Source: Aradus depressus (lineage: Eukaryota > Arthropoda > Insecta > Hemiptera > Aradidae). Taken from it: a stretch of 64,000 bases of DNA. Below the pieces are notes generated by a model. It was not told the origin of the DNA. It worked only from the letters and a program-made list of their open reading frames with translations, and searched no databases. Where the stretch lies: assembly GCA_963662175.1 (NCBI GenBank), contig OY759214.1, positions 78,008,037 through 78,072,036 on the forward strand. Reading direction: 5' to 3'. A program made the position numbers and the translations under genes. Within the stretch, counting starts at the first letter, position 1. Each line of letters begins with the position of its first letter. This document shows, one piece after another, positions 31,770 through 41,665 of this stretch.

Positions 31770-32460
31770 TGTAAAAAAATGCTCAAGGTCCGCTGAACAT
31801 GTTTCGTCCATTTTCGCGTTTATGTCTGTCTGTCTGAATGTGATTGAAACATTGTGAGCGCACTAATTCAGAAACGATTATATTAATGAAATACGAGATG
31901 AAGATGTCACATGTGGTAACTTAGGACTGATTAGATTTTAGCCGATATCAGTAGAATATTAAGACCACACTACTTCGGGTCCCAAGAACACTTTACGAGA
32001 TACTGTTTATATTTATGACTTAATCAAAAATCACTTCAAATAAACCTTAAATAAAACCGAGAGGATCAGTCATTTTATTTTCCGTGTCAAAATCACCAAT
32101 TTCTTATATCACTCAACAGTTGTCATTTCACACTAATGATTGTAAAATAATTTAAAAAAAAAACTCGAGAAAGGGGAAAAACCAGGTGAAAAGGCTGTAA
32201 TAGCATGTGGTGTTTGGACAAAACCCTTCACACTGATTTCAATATTCCCTTCGTCACCGAATCAGCTAAATCCAGGTACAAAAAATGATCCTCTAGTCCG
32301 TCCTCCCTGCTTGTAGAGAAAACTAAATAATAAATTTTATATGAAATACCATTTTTCGAAATCCGCCGTTACCGAAAATTACATCTCGAAATCCATTTTT
32401 TTAGACATTTGCTTGATTTACGAAAAAACGGTATATTATATTGAAGTCACTCAGAATTAT
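31770..32460 (+). repeat. Family W dispersed repeat, long copy
   Basis: The copy includes 'attcagaaacgattatatta', 'tgaagatgtcacatgtggt' and 'actgattagattttagcc', then an extended body to 'tttagacatttgcttgattt', also seen near 34030. It passes directly into a family Q end at 32460, so W and Q may be parts of one longer element. Confidence 0.55.
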
Positions 32461-32620
32461 GCTGCAAAAAGGAAACTGATGCCGACTTATTACTTTCATA
32501 TACCCAGTAACGCCAGTATGAATAGATTTTGAGTGAGCGAGGGGAGGGGGGGAGAGTGATTTGTACAAAAGTAGTTGGTACAAGAAAGTCTTGTTATTAC
32601 CACATCACATATTTGAAGTT
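32460..32620 (-). repeat. Family Q dispersed repeat
   Basis: Reverse Q text: 'tactttcatatacccagtaac', 'gccagtatgaatag', 'gagagtgatttgtacaaaag' and 'ggtacaagaaagtcttg'. Confidence 0.7.
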
Positions 32621-32639
32621 GGTGTCGATATTCCACCCA

Positions 32640-32960
32640 GCTCTATTAAAGTGGAAGTCTCCTCTCAGAGCAGAATGCTCCTTACTGATCTACAAGTGGA
32701 TCCTCCAGCCCTTGGTGATGTTCGGATGCCAGGTGTGGGGTGAGCGGCGTCTCAAGACCTTCCAGAACAAGGTGCTCCGGATGGCGGTAGCTGCCCCCCT
32801 GGCTCCTCCGCAACTCTCAGATACACCGAGACATCCACTTGGAGACTAGCGAGGTCTTCATCAAGAACCATAGCTCTCTTCCTCTCGTTCCAGTCTTCAG
32901 TCTTCTACCGACTGGGTCAGCCATCTCAAAACCCAGACTACCTCAGGACATCTTGTTATG
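32640..32960 (+). pseudogene. Jockey-like reverse transcriptase C-terminal fragment
   Basis: The frame reads LLIYKWILQPLVMFGCQVWG and then QNKVLRMA, the thumb-region pattern of Jockey-type reverse transcriptases (YKxxLxPxxxYGxxxWG ... QNKxLR). A frameshift leads to a segment resembling RDIHLETSEVFIKNHS, again family-typical. Both ends are truncated. Confidence 0.7.
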
Positions 32961-32999
32961 TACTGTCCAATACTCTGTCTGAAGTGTAGTATCACAAAA

Positions 33000-33330
33000 A
33001 CACCACGATTATTATTATTTCATTTTATGTTTATTTATTTTTTGACATTTTTATTATATATTTATTTATTCTTATTTATTTATTTTTTCTCATTTGATTT
33101 ATTTATTATTTTAATACTACATATTCATCCTAAAAATCATTATTATCATCCTTCTTATAAAAAAAATAAAATAAAATAAATAAAACTAAGATAATTTAAC
33201 ATTTAAATGAAATATTAAATATTATCTGCAGTCATTTTATTTTATTTTTTTCTGTTTGTGCATTTATGCACACTGTGTCCAACTTTTTGTAAGTTGATCT
33301 AGAGAAATAAATGGATTTACAAATATATAT
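33000..33330. other. T-rich and A-rich low-complexity DNA
   Basis: The plus strand is T-rich to 33120, then carries an A-rich aaataaaataaa run around 33165-33185. No gene is supported. Confidence 0.5.
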
Positions 33331-33339
33331 GACGAACTA

Positions 33340-33620
33340 CTCCTGTTTTTCTTTGACGCCGAGTATGACCGTGAGAGCAGTGCATGGAGCATGCTTGGAG
33401 AACTTCTCAAGTTCTCGAAGGGGTGGGGTCTGTGGCCTCAACTTATAATGAAGCCAAGCTGCCCCCTTACTTCGCCCCCTCCCCCGATTTGCATGTAAAT
33501 ATCTGGCTTGGCCCCATCATCCTCCCTCTTAATTGCTACCTTTAGAGCCCTCTATCGCCATTCTTGGCCTTTCTTCATTTCTTTATTATTCAAAAATGTA
33601 TCCTTTACTTCTTTTTTAAT
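33340..33620. promoter_or_regulatory. Candidate single-copy cis-regulatory block
   Basis: A GC-richer island in AT-rich flanks, with no repeat-family match or open frame, contains an octamer-like 'gatttgcatgtaaata' site. Proximity (about 5.7 kb) to the Nkx6-like exon makes a regulatory role conceivable. This is an inference from composition only. Confidence 0.25.
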
Positions 33621-33699
33621 TAAATACATGTTCAAAGAGGAATAAAATACATATAATGGTATAATGTAAAACGTCCATAATATTTTACAGGTTTAGTAA

Positions 33700-34284
33700 A
33701 GATGATTAAGTTAAAAACATTCAGGCAGACGTACAGATCAGATTGTATGTTGCAGAGACAGTACTAGACTATATTCAAGTTCATCAATGCAACATATAAA
33801 GATGTCACATGTACTAACTTAGATCTGATTAGATTTTTGTAGAACTTATTAGAAAATTAAGATTCTATTTACAAGATACCGCTCATATTAATGTCTTAAT
33901 CAAAACTCTCCTCAAATAAACGTTTTATAGAAAACTAAAAGACACATTTTATTTTAAAAAATACTATTTTTTCAGGTGCCCGACTAGAGAGATGTATACC
34001 AAAATCTGAAATGTCGCTTTGAAACACCTGTTTTTAGACATTTACTCGATTTATGCATAAATAAATAGTTAATTTTATCGAGAAATCGGTTCTTACCAAA
34101 ATTGTTCCTTATTAAATTTCCAATTGCTAATGTGCTCTTTGATTTGAGATAGGACGAATATGACCAAAGTTATATAAAGCGCCCCAAAAAATTGTAATAT
34201 AAAGAATAGGAATTTTTGTATAATGTTTAAATTTTAACCCATTTTTAATATACCTACCAACATAATAAATATATGTTACGTGGC
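33700..34284 (+). repeat. Families W and Q, copy split by a foldback
   Basis: W segments ('aagatgtcacatgtactaac', 'agatctgattagatttttgt', 'tttagacatttactcgattt') are followed by Q ('atgttacgtggccattagtc'). Q resumes after the foldback at 34563. This copy again joins W and Q, supporting one larger repeat. Confidence 0.6.
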
Positions 34285-34296
34285 CATTAGTCTTAT

Positions 34297-34562
34297 GAAT
34301 AAAACAAACTTATTTTTGAAATATTGTGTATTCCACTAAAGATATATATATACATATATAACTACCGGTTTCGGCTTTATACCATCGTCAGGTCTAGTTA
34401 TGAACAGTTCATAACTAGACCTGACGATGGTATAAAGCCGAAACCGGTAGTTATATGTATATATATCTTTAGTAGAATAGACAATATTTCAAAAATAAGT
34501 TTGTTTTATTCATTTATTACAAGTTTCCACAATATGTCCGCGTTCCTCAACTTAGAAGTTGT
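34297..34562. mobile_element. Foldback element, family A, with 12-bp target duplication
   Basis: Arms 34297-34405 and 34407-34513 form a nearly perfect palindrome. Each carries CTGACGATGG, loop, CCGAAACCGG (plus strand 34421-34445; minus strand 34367-34391), i.e. CTGANGA-stem-GAAA. A perfect 12-bp repeat, cattagtcttat, lies at 34285-34296 and 34563-34574, interrupting a family Q repeat. A ~50-bp single-copy end (34514-34562) follows the palindrome. Confidence 0.9.
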
Positions 34563-34800
34563 CATTAGTCTTATACTAACTAACCACTTTTGTACAGATC
34601 ACTCACCCTCCCCCTCTCCTCTCTCAAATATATTTCACACTGGCACTTCTGGGTATAAGAAAGTCACTCTCATTATTACGCTGTGCAATGAACCAAAGAC
34701 AATGAAAAAGATGCCAGCACAATACTTGTATATACTTATATTGCCATGGAGGGGGAGAGGGAAAAAGAGTGATCTAAAAAAGGGGTTATGAAAGTTCTGC
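34563..34800 (+). repeat. Family Q dispersed repeat, right part
   Basis: The text 'taaccacttttgtacagatc', 'ctctcaaatatatttcac' and 'cttctgggtataagaaag' is the continuation of the Q copy broken at 34285. Confidence 0.7.
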
Positions 34801-34899
34801 CATAGCCATATCATATATTTTGTATTGTTTTATTATTTTATCTATTTCTATTCATTTTTAATTAATTTTTTTGTTTTCTTTTGTGAAAGGGAGAAGTTA

Positions 34900-35640
34900 A
34901 ATAATTATAATTAATTTATATAACCATATTTATAAGTATACTTAAGTATATTTTGTCTAATTTTGAAGGTACTGAAATAATTCTTTCATATGTTTTTTTT
35001 CATTATTTTCAGGGAAGCCCTGATCCCAGCCGTCTTGGCAGCCATATTTTTTCTTCGCTTCTTCGAGTGTTCTCTAAAGGTGGTACCTGCCCAGTGACCC
35101 CCATATGCCTATACCCGTTTATCATATATCTTTTGGGTTTGTTTCAGCCCAAATTATGTATGTAAAAGTGTTTTCCACCTAATCAAGATGTTGCCCTACC
35201 GAAAAACCAATAGACTGATCTTTCGAAGCCTACTCTGAAACTGCTGTCGTCTTTTCAAGTCAGAGTATCTCCTTTTTCCTTTCCGTCCTGTCCTTGGTTC
35301 ATAAGCGATATAATTCTTCTTCAATTACATTATATAGTATGTGCAAAACTTGTTTAAAAGTTCTAACGACTCATTTACATTCTTAAGATAACCACCTACG
35401 AAAATATCGTAATTTCGGGAGAAAGGGCTCCTTTGAACGATTAATTCATAGGGATTTTAGAAACACGAATGTAAGGTATAAGAAATTCTACGGATAAAAA
35501 TTTCTTCCTATTAAAAAATCTTAAAAATTACGTTGAAATTCATCCCCATTCTACTTGAAATTTTAAAGTCTCACAATTTACGAGATTTTACAGTTCATAA
35601 CAGTCATTAACAATAAATAAGTTGAAAATAAAAACAGCGA
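34900..35640. other. No gene seen
   Basis: AT-rich sequence; the 70-codon ORF at 34953-35165 has no motif. A tract at 35000-35170 is less AT-rich but unrecognised. Confidence 0.35.
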
Positions 35641-35814
35641 AACCTTATTAGAGAAGGGGTCAAAGAAATGGACACATATCAATCAGAGACTAGTTGGATG
35701 TTGACTGCAGGAAGGGGTAGGTATTGAATTGGGTGCCCTATTTAAACATAGATCTTTTTTGTTTTCAGGCATTTTTTTATCTCCAATTTTTCGAATCAGT
35801 CGAGTGTGAGGCCT

Positions 35815-36063
35815 TTATCTACAAAATGTAAAAATTCTACATTTTTGTCGGCCAGAAACCGGTGGGTGACCTGTGGCTATCAGGTGGTCTTTGAATTCGG
35901 AAACTCTACTAGACCTGGGTAAATGTTCCCCTATTCTTGTAGGTATCTTTCGACCTGACTGGCCGACATAGGTAGCTCCACAATCGCAGGTAATTCGGTA
36001 GACCCCACTTCTATCTGGAAATTCGACTTTGTCTTTCGATCTTGAGATGACCGCTCGTAAATT
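35815..36063 (-). pseudogene. Penelope-like element GIY-YIG endonuclease fragment
   Basis: The minus strand has 82 open codons without an ATG, bounded by a stop at each end. It reads DRSGVYRITCDCGATYVGQS, then GRKIPTRIGEH and, after a spacer, FKDHLIATGH. GVY...YVG is the GIY-YIG signature. Cys-x-Cys between the two halves, and the following R...R..EH and later His, match the endonuclease domain that ends Penelope-like retrotransposon proteins. The reverse transcriptase is absent upstream, so this is a truncated copy. A hammerhead-like motif in opposite orientation lies just upstream at 36095-36130. Confidence 0.85.
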
Positions 36064-36089
36064 CTAGTCTAATTTTTGGTTTATATATG

Positions 36090-36185
36090 TTCAGTTTCAC
36101 CACCTAAAAATGGCAATTTGCCGAAACTAGTTGTGGTAAAAATAAAAGATATAGTTGGATTGATACATCTGTATTACTTATTTAA
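36090..36185 (+). other. Hammerhead-core-like motif beside the Penelope fragment
   Basis: Plus-strand text 'cacctaaaaatggcaatttg' is followed by CCGAAACTAG: a GGCAA/TTGCC stem then GAAAC. The expected CTGANGA is degenerate (CTAAAAA). The following 'aaaataaaagatatag' is typical of the tails of the foldback elements. It faces opposite to the endonuclease ORF. Confidence 0.45.
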
Positions 36186-36274
36186 ATATTTTCTTGTTCA
36201 AATTTTAGTTGTTAACCATTCTATATAATATTTATGTTTGAAGCTGTGATCCATGTCTTACCTTTCATTTCACT

Positions 36275-36550
36275 TAGAGTAGGGGTCTTTAACGTGTACC
36301 TGACATTGTACAGGCTCGGGACCGTAGCTTAACGTCCCATCCGAAGGACGGCGTGATGAAGATATTGTCATCTTTCAGATGGATGGGCGCCCTAAATTTT
36401 GGCATTCCAGGTTTAATTAACTAGAGTAGGGTGGGTCTCTAATCTAACATCGTAAAGGCTAAAGACCATCGCTTAACGTCCCATCCGAAAGACGGCGTGC
36501 TCTAGGTTTGGTTTGGTACTTTTCCAGATAAGAAACCTAAGGGTCTTGGC
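36275..36550 (-). mobile_element. Two overlapping SINE fragments
   Basis: Two reverse SINE bodies follow each other. 36275-36360 has 'aggggtctttaacgtgtacc' and 'cttaacgtcccatccgaagg'. 36386-36545 has 'cgccctaaattttggc', 'agggtgggtctctaatc' and 'cttaacgtcccatccgaaag'. Heads are missing or degraded. Confidence 0.7.
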
Positions 36551-36600
36551 CGACTTAATAATAAGTATATATATACCTTGTTTTAAATAGCTAAGAGGTA

Positions 36601-36850
36601 GTGCTTGGTTTGAATCTGGGAGGTGAAAAACACTGAGCACACCGTCCTTCAGATGGGACGTTAGCGGTGGTTCCGAGCCTGTAACAGGTACTCGTTAAAG
36701 ACCCTTACCCTAATTGAATAAAAAATTAAGATAGACGAAATTTAAGACTCACGCAAAAGAGTCGGACTCATGTCCATCAGAACGACGAAAGAGCGCTCTG
36801 ATGGTAGATGATATGACCTAGTAATTAAAGCCCGGGCAAGAGTCACATAA
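36601..36850 (+). mobile_element. SINE copy lacking most of the head
   Basis: It starts at a damaged B box ('ggtttgaatctgggaggtg') and continues through 'ccgtccttcagatgggacgt', 'aggtactcgttaaagaccc' and 'gaaagagcgctctgatggtag' to 'gcccgggcaagagtcac'. Confidence 0.8.
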
Positions 36851-36859
36851 CAGATTTTC

Positions 36860-37530
36860 TTATTTGAGACTAATTATCTTTTGAAAAAATGTAAATAAAA
36901 AGTGTGGCTTCCATTCCCTAGTCTCCTCTGTATATTGTTTCCTTATCATCCATCCAGGATTCATTTATTTACATAAAAATAGTGCATATAGGAATGGTAA
37001 AAGGTAAATTTTATAATAAAAATAAATAAACTATAATATGGTAATAATATATTACAAATATATTTTTTTTTTCACTATGCGTACAATTCACACATTAACA
37101 GAAGAAGCAGAAAGCATTCAATGCAATCTCCTTACAACTAGAATAACTCGTATTTATTTATGTATAGGTACATATAATAATTTAAAATTATTTACATAAA
37201 AACAAATTATCTTTGGTACTTTCAAATCATCATATACAATAGTTTATTAAATCTACATTTTGAGAAGCTTATTTACAAAAATAGTATAGTTCACATCGGT
37301 TAAAATATGGACAATCAGTGCCATTTGCAAGGTTCATTCCACGTCAAATCCAACCGGCAAAATTGTTTACAATTTGCATATTTCCTTATTTATTTTTGCA
37401 TATTAGAATATTTCGTTAAAAAAATAAATAAAAATTCTCAACGAATCCGGCATTATTTATTTTCCCCGCGCGAATAAATCATCTACGCTCTCCCTCCAAA
37501 TCCTATCAACTGTTTAGGCTAATTAACAAT
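36860..37530. other. No gene seen
   Basis: AT-rich DNA without a repeat-family match. Positions 37300-37400 are slightly GC-richer but unrecognised. Confidence 0.4.
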
Positions 37531-37544
37531 AGATGACGCCTATA

Positions 37545-37805
37545 ACTCGACACAGCATCCTTGTCTTCTGAGTTCAAGACCGCTAGTTCGAAATCCGGCC
37601 GAAGCACTTACATTTTTTTCTGAGAAGTGAAAAAATCTTGAGCACTAAGTTCTTTGGATGGGATGTTAAGCGGAGGTCCTGGAGCCTGTACGATGTCAGG
37701 TATTCATTAAAGACCCCCCACCCTAGGTAGAGTCGGGCTCATGTTCACCAGAGTGACAAAAGAATGCTCTGGTAGTAATCAATATGACCTCGTAGTTAAA
37801 TACTA
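37545..37805 (+). mobile_element. SINE copy, diverged
   Basis: A degraded head ('ccttgtcttctgagttcaag', B box agttcgaaatccgg) is followed by 'ggatgggatgttaagcgg', 'gtagagtcgggctcatgttc' and 'atatgacctcgtagttaaat'. It lies about 70 bp upstream of another copy in the same orientation. Confidence 0.75.
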
Positions 37806-37875
37806 ATAGTTGACTTATAAAGGATTTTGGAATCCTCATACTAAATTTTGAGTTAATATATTTACTGCATCCGGA

Positions 37876-38153
37876 GGGCGCCGGTAGCTCAGTGGTATGC
37901 TTGCTTGCCCTCTGCGCTCAAGGTCGTAGGTTCAAAACTCGGCCGAGGCCCTATCTGGGAGGTAAAATAAACTTAAGCACGCCGTCCTTCGGATGGGACG
38001 TTAAGCGAAGATCCCGTGCCTGTACTATGTCAGGTACTCGTTAAAGACCCCTACCCTAGGTGAATAAAAATTTAGGGTTGGCAAAATTTAAGACTCCCAC
38101 AGTAGAGTGACGAAAAAGCGCTCTGGTAGTAGGCGATATGACCTCGTAGTTAT
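37876..38153 (+). mobile_element. SINE, reference-quality head
   Basis: The head gagggcgccggtagctcagt contains a tRNA-like A box (tagctcagtgg), and the B-box position reads ggttcaaaactcg. The body runs through 'gccgtccttcggatgggacg', 'gttaaagacccctacccta' and 'gactcccacagtagag' to 'gacctcgtagttatta', lacking the final cctaacc tail. It is the clearest example of the tRNA-derived head. Confidence 0.9.
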
Positions 38154-38159
38154 TAGGTT

Positions 38160-38640
38160 TTTTTGTTGAGCCCACCGCTTTCTCTCACGTTTTTTTTTTT
38201 TTGGCGGATTTCGTGGAAAATAAATTTGGCGTCCTAATAGGGTTTTGAATTTAACTATAAAATGTCATATCGGTACATTCATTACATCGGTAGTTACTAG
38301 AGTTTTTAGTGTTAGTTGATTTTTCCAGCATTTTTTTCCATAGGTGTTTTCTTTGTTTTTTTTTTCTTTGACAATTTTTCGGGACACTTGCACGTCCCTT
38401 CTTATAAAAGTGTCCCGAAATATTATCAAACAAAAAAAAAAAATGGAAAAAAATGCCGGAAAAAGTCATTATAGTAACATCGCAGAGAACTTTTTTGTTA
38501 TTTGTAATAGATCAGAAACTCGATGTTGAGTTTTCACTGAAATTTCATCTTTTTATTGGAAAACAAGGTATTCTGGTGAAAAATCAACAATTTCTGTCCG
38601 ATTACACAATTTCCCGTATAGGTACTTCGTAAAGGTAGCT
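38160..38640 (-). repeat. R repeat interrupted by a foldback element
   Basis: R text at 38215-38310 ('gggttttgaatttaactat', 'cggtacattcattacatcgg') and at 38505-38640 ('cagaaactcgatgttgagtt', 'cccgtataggtacttcg') brackets an element at about 38310-38475. Confidence 0.65.
38310..38475. mobile_element. Foldback-type element with GGGAC core
   Basis: It contains 'tttttcgggacacttgcacg', 'tcccttctt' and the inverted 'agtgtcccgaaatattatc', flanked by inverted 'ccagcatttttttcca'/'tggaaaaaaatgccgg' segments. It is the same family as 46361-46537. Confidence 0.7.
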
Positions 38641-38689
38641 CAAAAAGTGAAAATATATAAATAATTTTTTTTTTTTTAAACGAAATAAG

Positions 38690-38695
38690 TTTATT
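38690..38695 (-). terminator. Candidate polyadenylation signal downstream of the homeobox exon
   Basis: The minus strand reads AATAAA here, about 425 bp past the stop codon of the Nkx6-like exon. In AT-rich DNA this hexamer is common, so this is only one possible site. Confidence 0.25.
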
Positions 38696-39119
38696 AAATG
38701 ATAATCCATATTTTATTTCTTTAATTAACATTTGATTTAGGATACTGCTTTCTGTCTTATCCGGAGGAGTTTGATTTCAAAAATTGTAATAACCGATTTG
38801 TACTCTTTGGTTTGAACTGCATATTGCATTTTTCTGAAATTAAGCTTCTCAATTAACAAAAGAATACATACCTATATTCATTTGAAAATTAAACATCATT
38901 ATAATTAATTTTCGGTTTGACTTCATTAAATTATATACAATTAATAATCCTATTTCTTTTATCGTTGGAGATTTTCCACTCCTAATATAACATAAAACTC
39001 CATATATTATATTTATATATTTATAAATGTACATAAATTTTTTTTAATTCAATTTTTACAACAATATATATTATTTATAAATGTCCTGAGAACTTCGCCA
39101 TCTGATGACAGAAGGTGGG

Positions 39120-39290
39120 CTACAAGGCCTGACCACAGTGTGCCACTAGTTCTTGCCGGAGTCGCTTCGCTGCGTTGCTTCGTGCTTCTTCTTCTTCACT
39201 CTCTTCCACCTCTTCCTGTTTTCGCTTCGCTGTCGCCATCTCTGCCGCGTGTTTCTTCCTCCATTTTGTCCGTCGGTTCTGGAACCACAC
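39120..39290 (-). CDS. HGTX/Nkx6: Nkx6/HGTX homeobox transcription factor, terminal coding exon
   Basis: The exon starts right after a polypyrimidine-AG acceptor (minus strand ctgtttttag at 39291-39300) and encodes 56 residues before a TAG stop at 39120-39122. The first 20 are [20 protein letters not shown]: homeodomain recognition helix 3 with W48, F49, N51 and R53, followed by the HAAEMAT extension that marks the NK6 class. An acidic Glu run ([10 protein letters not shown]) and a basic RLRQEL segment follow. A homeodomain split at position 46/47 is a known intron site. The protein is a nuclear DNA-binding regulator of neural fate. The N-terminal exons, with the rest of the homeodomain, should lie at higher coordinates and were not found here. 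The exon is short, lacks its own ATG and overlaps ORFs in wrong frames, so ORF callers miss it. Confidence 0.93.
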   Translation of the reverse strand: MWFQNRRTKWRKKHAAEMATAKRKQEEVEESEEEEARSNAAKRLRQELVAHCGQAL

Positions 39291-39299
39291 CTAAAAACA

Positions 39300-40250
39300 G
39301 ACATGAAAAAACAAGTTTTAGTTATGGGGTTTGTGTACAAAAGAAACAGTATGTTACAGGTAATAATAAGAGCTTATCAGAGCTGCACGGAATTTTCCCC
39401 ACTCTAGAATTAAGAAGGCGGGACTTTTCTTTCTTTTTTTCCAATTTTATCTCTATACTTTCAATAATATCCACCATTCTTTCTACATTTATATATATTG
39501 TGAAATTACGAATTGTACCTTCTGAAGGTGTTTTTTGAATTCAGAGTGGCTCCTATTTATTTTACTTGTGAATCTCTCGACTTTTGTTATACGTTTCATT
39601 ATATTTATTCCTCTCTTCAATTAATTTCTTGACTTAGTTTTAAATGAGATTTTGATTGAACATTTTTGTTGTAAAATATTAAACAATAGGTGCCTTAGTA
39701 AGAATCCCTGGAGTACTCCGCCGGATATGAAACCAGGCTATAAACCTCTTTTTTCCCCCTCGCTGAGAACAGCTTCGCTAATTTAAATCTATCATTGCCT
39801 CACCCCTTCAACCCCTTCAATTAATTAAAACAAGGGTTTGTCATAATTAAAAACCATTCCCGCTGTTCGTGTTCTCGGTATTAAAACAGCCTCTCTTTCC
39901 TTTTTTCAAAGCCCCCCCTATTTTTTTTTTTTTTTGAACACCGAAGACTACCCTCTTGGGAGCGCTTCTGTATCTATTTTTTGTCTTCAATACAACGCCA
40001 TATTGAATGGCATCCCTTTCATTATAATCTCTTATTTTTGCTTTTTGTCTTTTGAAAATTGTCAATATATAAAAGATAAATGTGCTGTCGATCTTTTTAA
40101 AATTATTTTTTTTTTTTGTGTGTGTTCGTTTATTTTAAGGCAAAAATGTACAACCAGAGGCTGTGCCGACATATAACATAGAATTACTGGTAATGTAACT
40201 CTATGTTATATGTCCCCAGCACGAACTAATTAATTAAGTTTTCGCTCTCT
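39300..40250. other. Probable intron of the Nkx6-like gene
   Basis: No exon is visible. The stretch holds AT-rich DNA, an interrupted T run (39930-39946) and opposing ORFs without motifs. A short palindrome at about 40175-40210 (acatagaatta/ctatgttatatg) is noted. Confidence 0.5.
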
Positions 40251-40254
40251 CTCC

Positions 40255-40745
40255 AGAACGAATCGACCGTGGGCTAAACATAAACGATTGACTTACTATG
40301 GACATCGGAATCTTCAAGCTAAAGGAGTCGTCTATAAAACCATTGTCCATCCAATTGTAACTTACACTAGTGAAACTTGGGCGTTGACAAATGAAAATGA
40401 AGAGACTCTGCTACTGTGGGAACGCAAAGTACTTAGAAAGATTTATGGACCTGTTTCCGAGAATGGCAGATGGCATATCCGGAAGAACAGAGAATTGAGA
40501 GACCTCTATGGGGATTCCGACCTGGTGTCCGTGATCAAGCAGGCGAGATTGCGCTGGTTGGGCTATGTAGAGAGAATGGAAGGAGGAAGACTCCCTAAAC
40601 CGGCCCTAAAACGACGTCGATGCGGACCTCCGAGTGCTCAGAGGGCATCAGAGGATGGAAGAAGAAGGTTTTGGATCGAGGCGAATGGAGGAGGATTGTG
40701 ACGGCGGCCCGGGTTCTTTCAGGACCGTAGCGGCGCAGGAAGAAG
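40255..40745 (+). pseudogene. RTE/CR1-type reverse transcriptase C-terminus (first copy)
   Basis: An open stretch of about 140 codons includes YKTIVHPIVTYTSETWALTN, then ERKVLRKIYGPVSENG, a basic-tyrosine segment (ELRDLY) and IKQARLRWLGYVERM. This series is the C-terminal signature of RTE-like and related non-LTR retrotransposons. It lacks the catalytic palm and endonuclease. A shorter relative follows at 41100. Confidence 0.85.
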
Positions 40746-41110
40746 AAGTTATAGGGAGTCGTGAATTGAGCTCCCTCTGATCTCCCTTCTCTTCGGCTCA
40801 TTTCGCGGTAATTAATACGTGTCATCCTTATGGAGATTTGAAGTTCAATATAAAGTTTCATGTTGCTGTTTTACAGTTTTTGTGTTAAGCTCCCCTTAAC
40901 CCCTTCTTTCTTTTTGGCTGAAAATCTATAGATGTCGTCCTTGTAGAGTTCTGGATACACAAAAAATGTTGTGTCAATATTTTATTTTATTGGGTGTTAT
41001 CGTTTTCAGAGACAGTTTTTTTTTTTTTTTTCATCAGTGGACGAAAAACATGAAAGACCGGTGAAAACTCATCATCGAATTTCTGACAGATTACATAACT
41101 TCACCTATAC
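40745..41110 (-). repeat. R dispersed repeat
   Basis: Reverse R text: 'ccttatggagatttgaagtt', 'ggctgaaaatctatagatg', 'gttctggatacac', 'catcgaatttctgacagatt' and 'cttcacctatacttct'. It sits between the two reverse transcriptase remnants. Confidence 0.75.
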
Positions 41111-41114
41111 TTCT

Positions 41115-41665
41115 TTTCGAGAGAGGAGATAGACCGGAGAGTTGCTGCGGCCAACCGAAGCTACCATGGGCTCCAGCGTCACTTCAGATTTCGACTGCTC
41201 ACCAAGCCAACAAAGGTGCAGCTCTACAAAACTCTGGTCAGGCATGTCCTGACTTATGGGGCAGAGACCTGGACGATGACCAGAGCAGACGAGAGAAGCC
41301 TCGAGATATTCGAGAGAAAGGTTCTGCGGAGGATCCTAGGTCCGGTTCAGGAGAACGGCATGTTCAGGATTAAACATAATGTCGCTGCGGAGTTTGGAGA
41401 GCCCAATGTCACTGACGTGATAAGCTGGCGAGGCTTAGATGGGCAGGCCATGTGCAAAGGATGCAGGAGGCTGAAACCCCACGAAGACTGATGGTAGTGA
41501 TCCCGGTGGGAAACAGAGGACGAGGAAGACCCAAGAAGAGATGGATGGACGCAGTCAATGGGGACGCTAGGAACCTTCGGTTGCAAAACTGGAGAACGCT
41601 GGCGCTGGACAGGAATCTTTGGGGGAAGTCTCTGGAGGAGGCCAAGGCTTGAATGGAGCTATAGC
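41115..41665 (+). pseudogene. RTE-like reverse transcriptase C-terminus (second copy)
   Basis: The frame reads RRVAAANRSYHGLQ, then TKVQLYKTLVRHVLTYGAET, then FERKVLRRILGPVQENG. A frameshift around 41400-41450 separates this from the tail RGRGRPKKRWMDAVNGDARN and WGKSLEEAKA, ending at a TGA stop (41650-41652). GRGRPKKRW followed by a 'tatagcgccg' 3' end is typical of this family; a related 3' end lies at 53783-53840 on the minus strand. Confidence 0.85.

Noticed and set aside
37876..37945. Functional tRNA gene
   Set aside because: A-box- and B-box-like sequences are present, but the stretch does not fold as a complete cloverleaf with an acceptor stem, and it continues as a SINE body shared by many copies.
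39140..39538. ORFs of 132, 84 and 64 codons around the homeobox exon
   Set aside because: They are wrong-frame or wrong-strand shadows of the Nkx6-like exon and its neighbouring sequence. The correct frame is minus-strand and has no ATG.
40288..40701. Intact host gene encoding a craniofacial-development-like protein
   Set aside because: Such names in databases often denote RTE-like retrotransposon proteins. The visible motifs are those of a reverse transcriptase C-terminus and the rest of the protein is absent.
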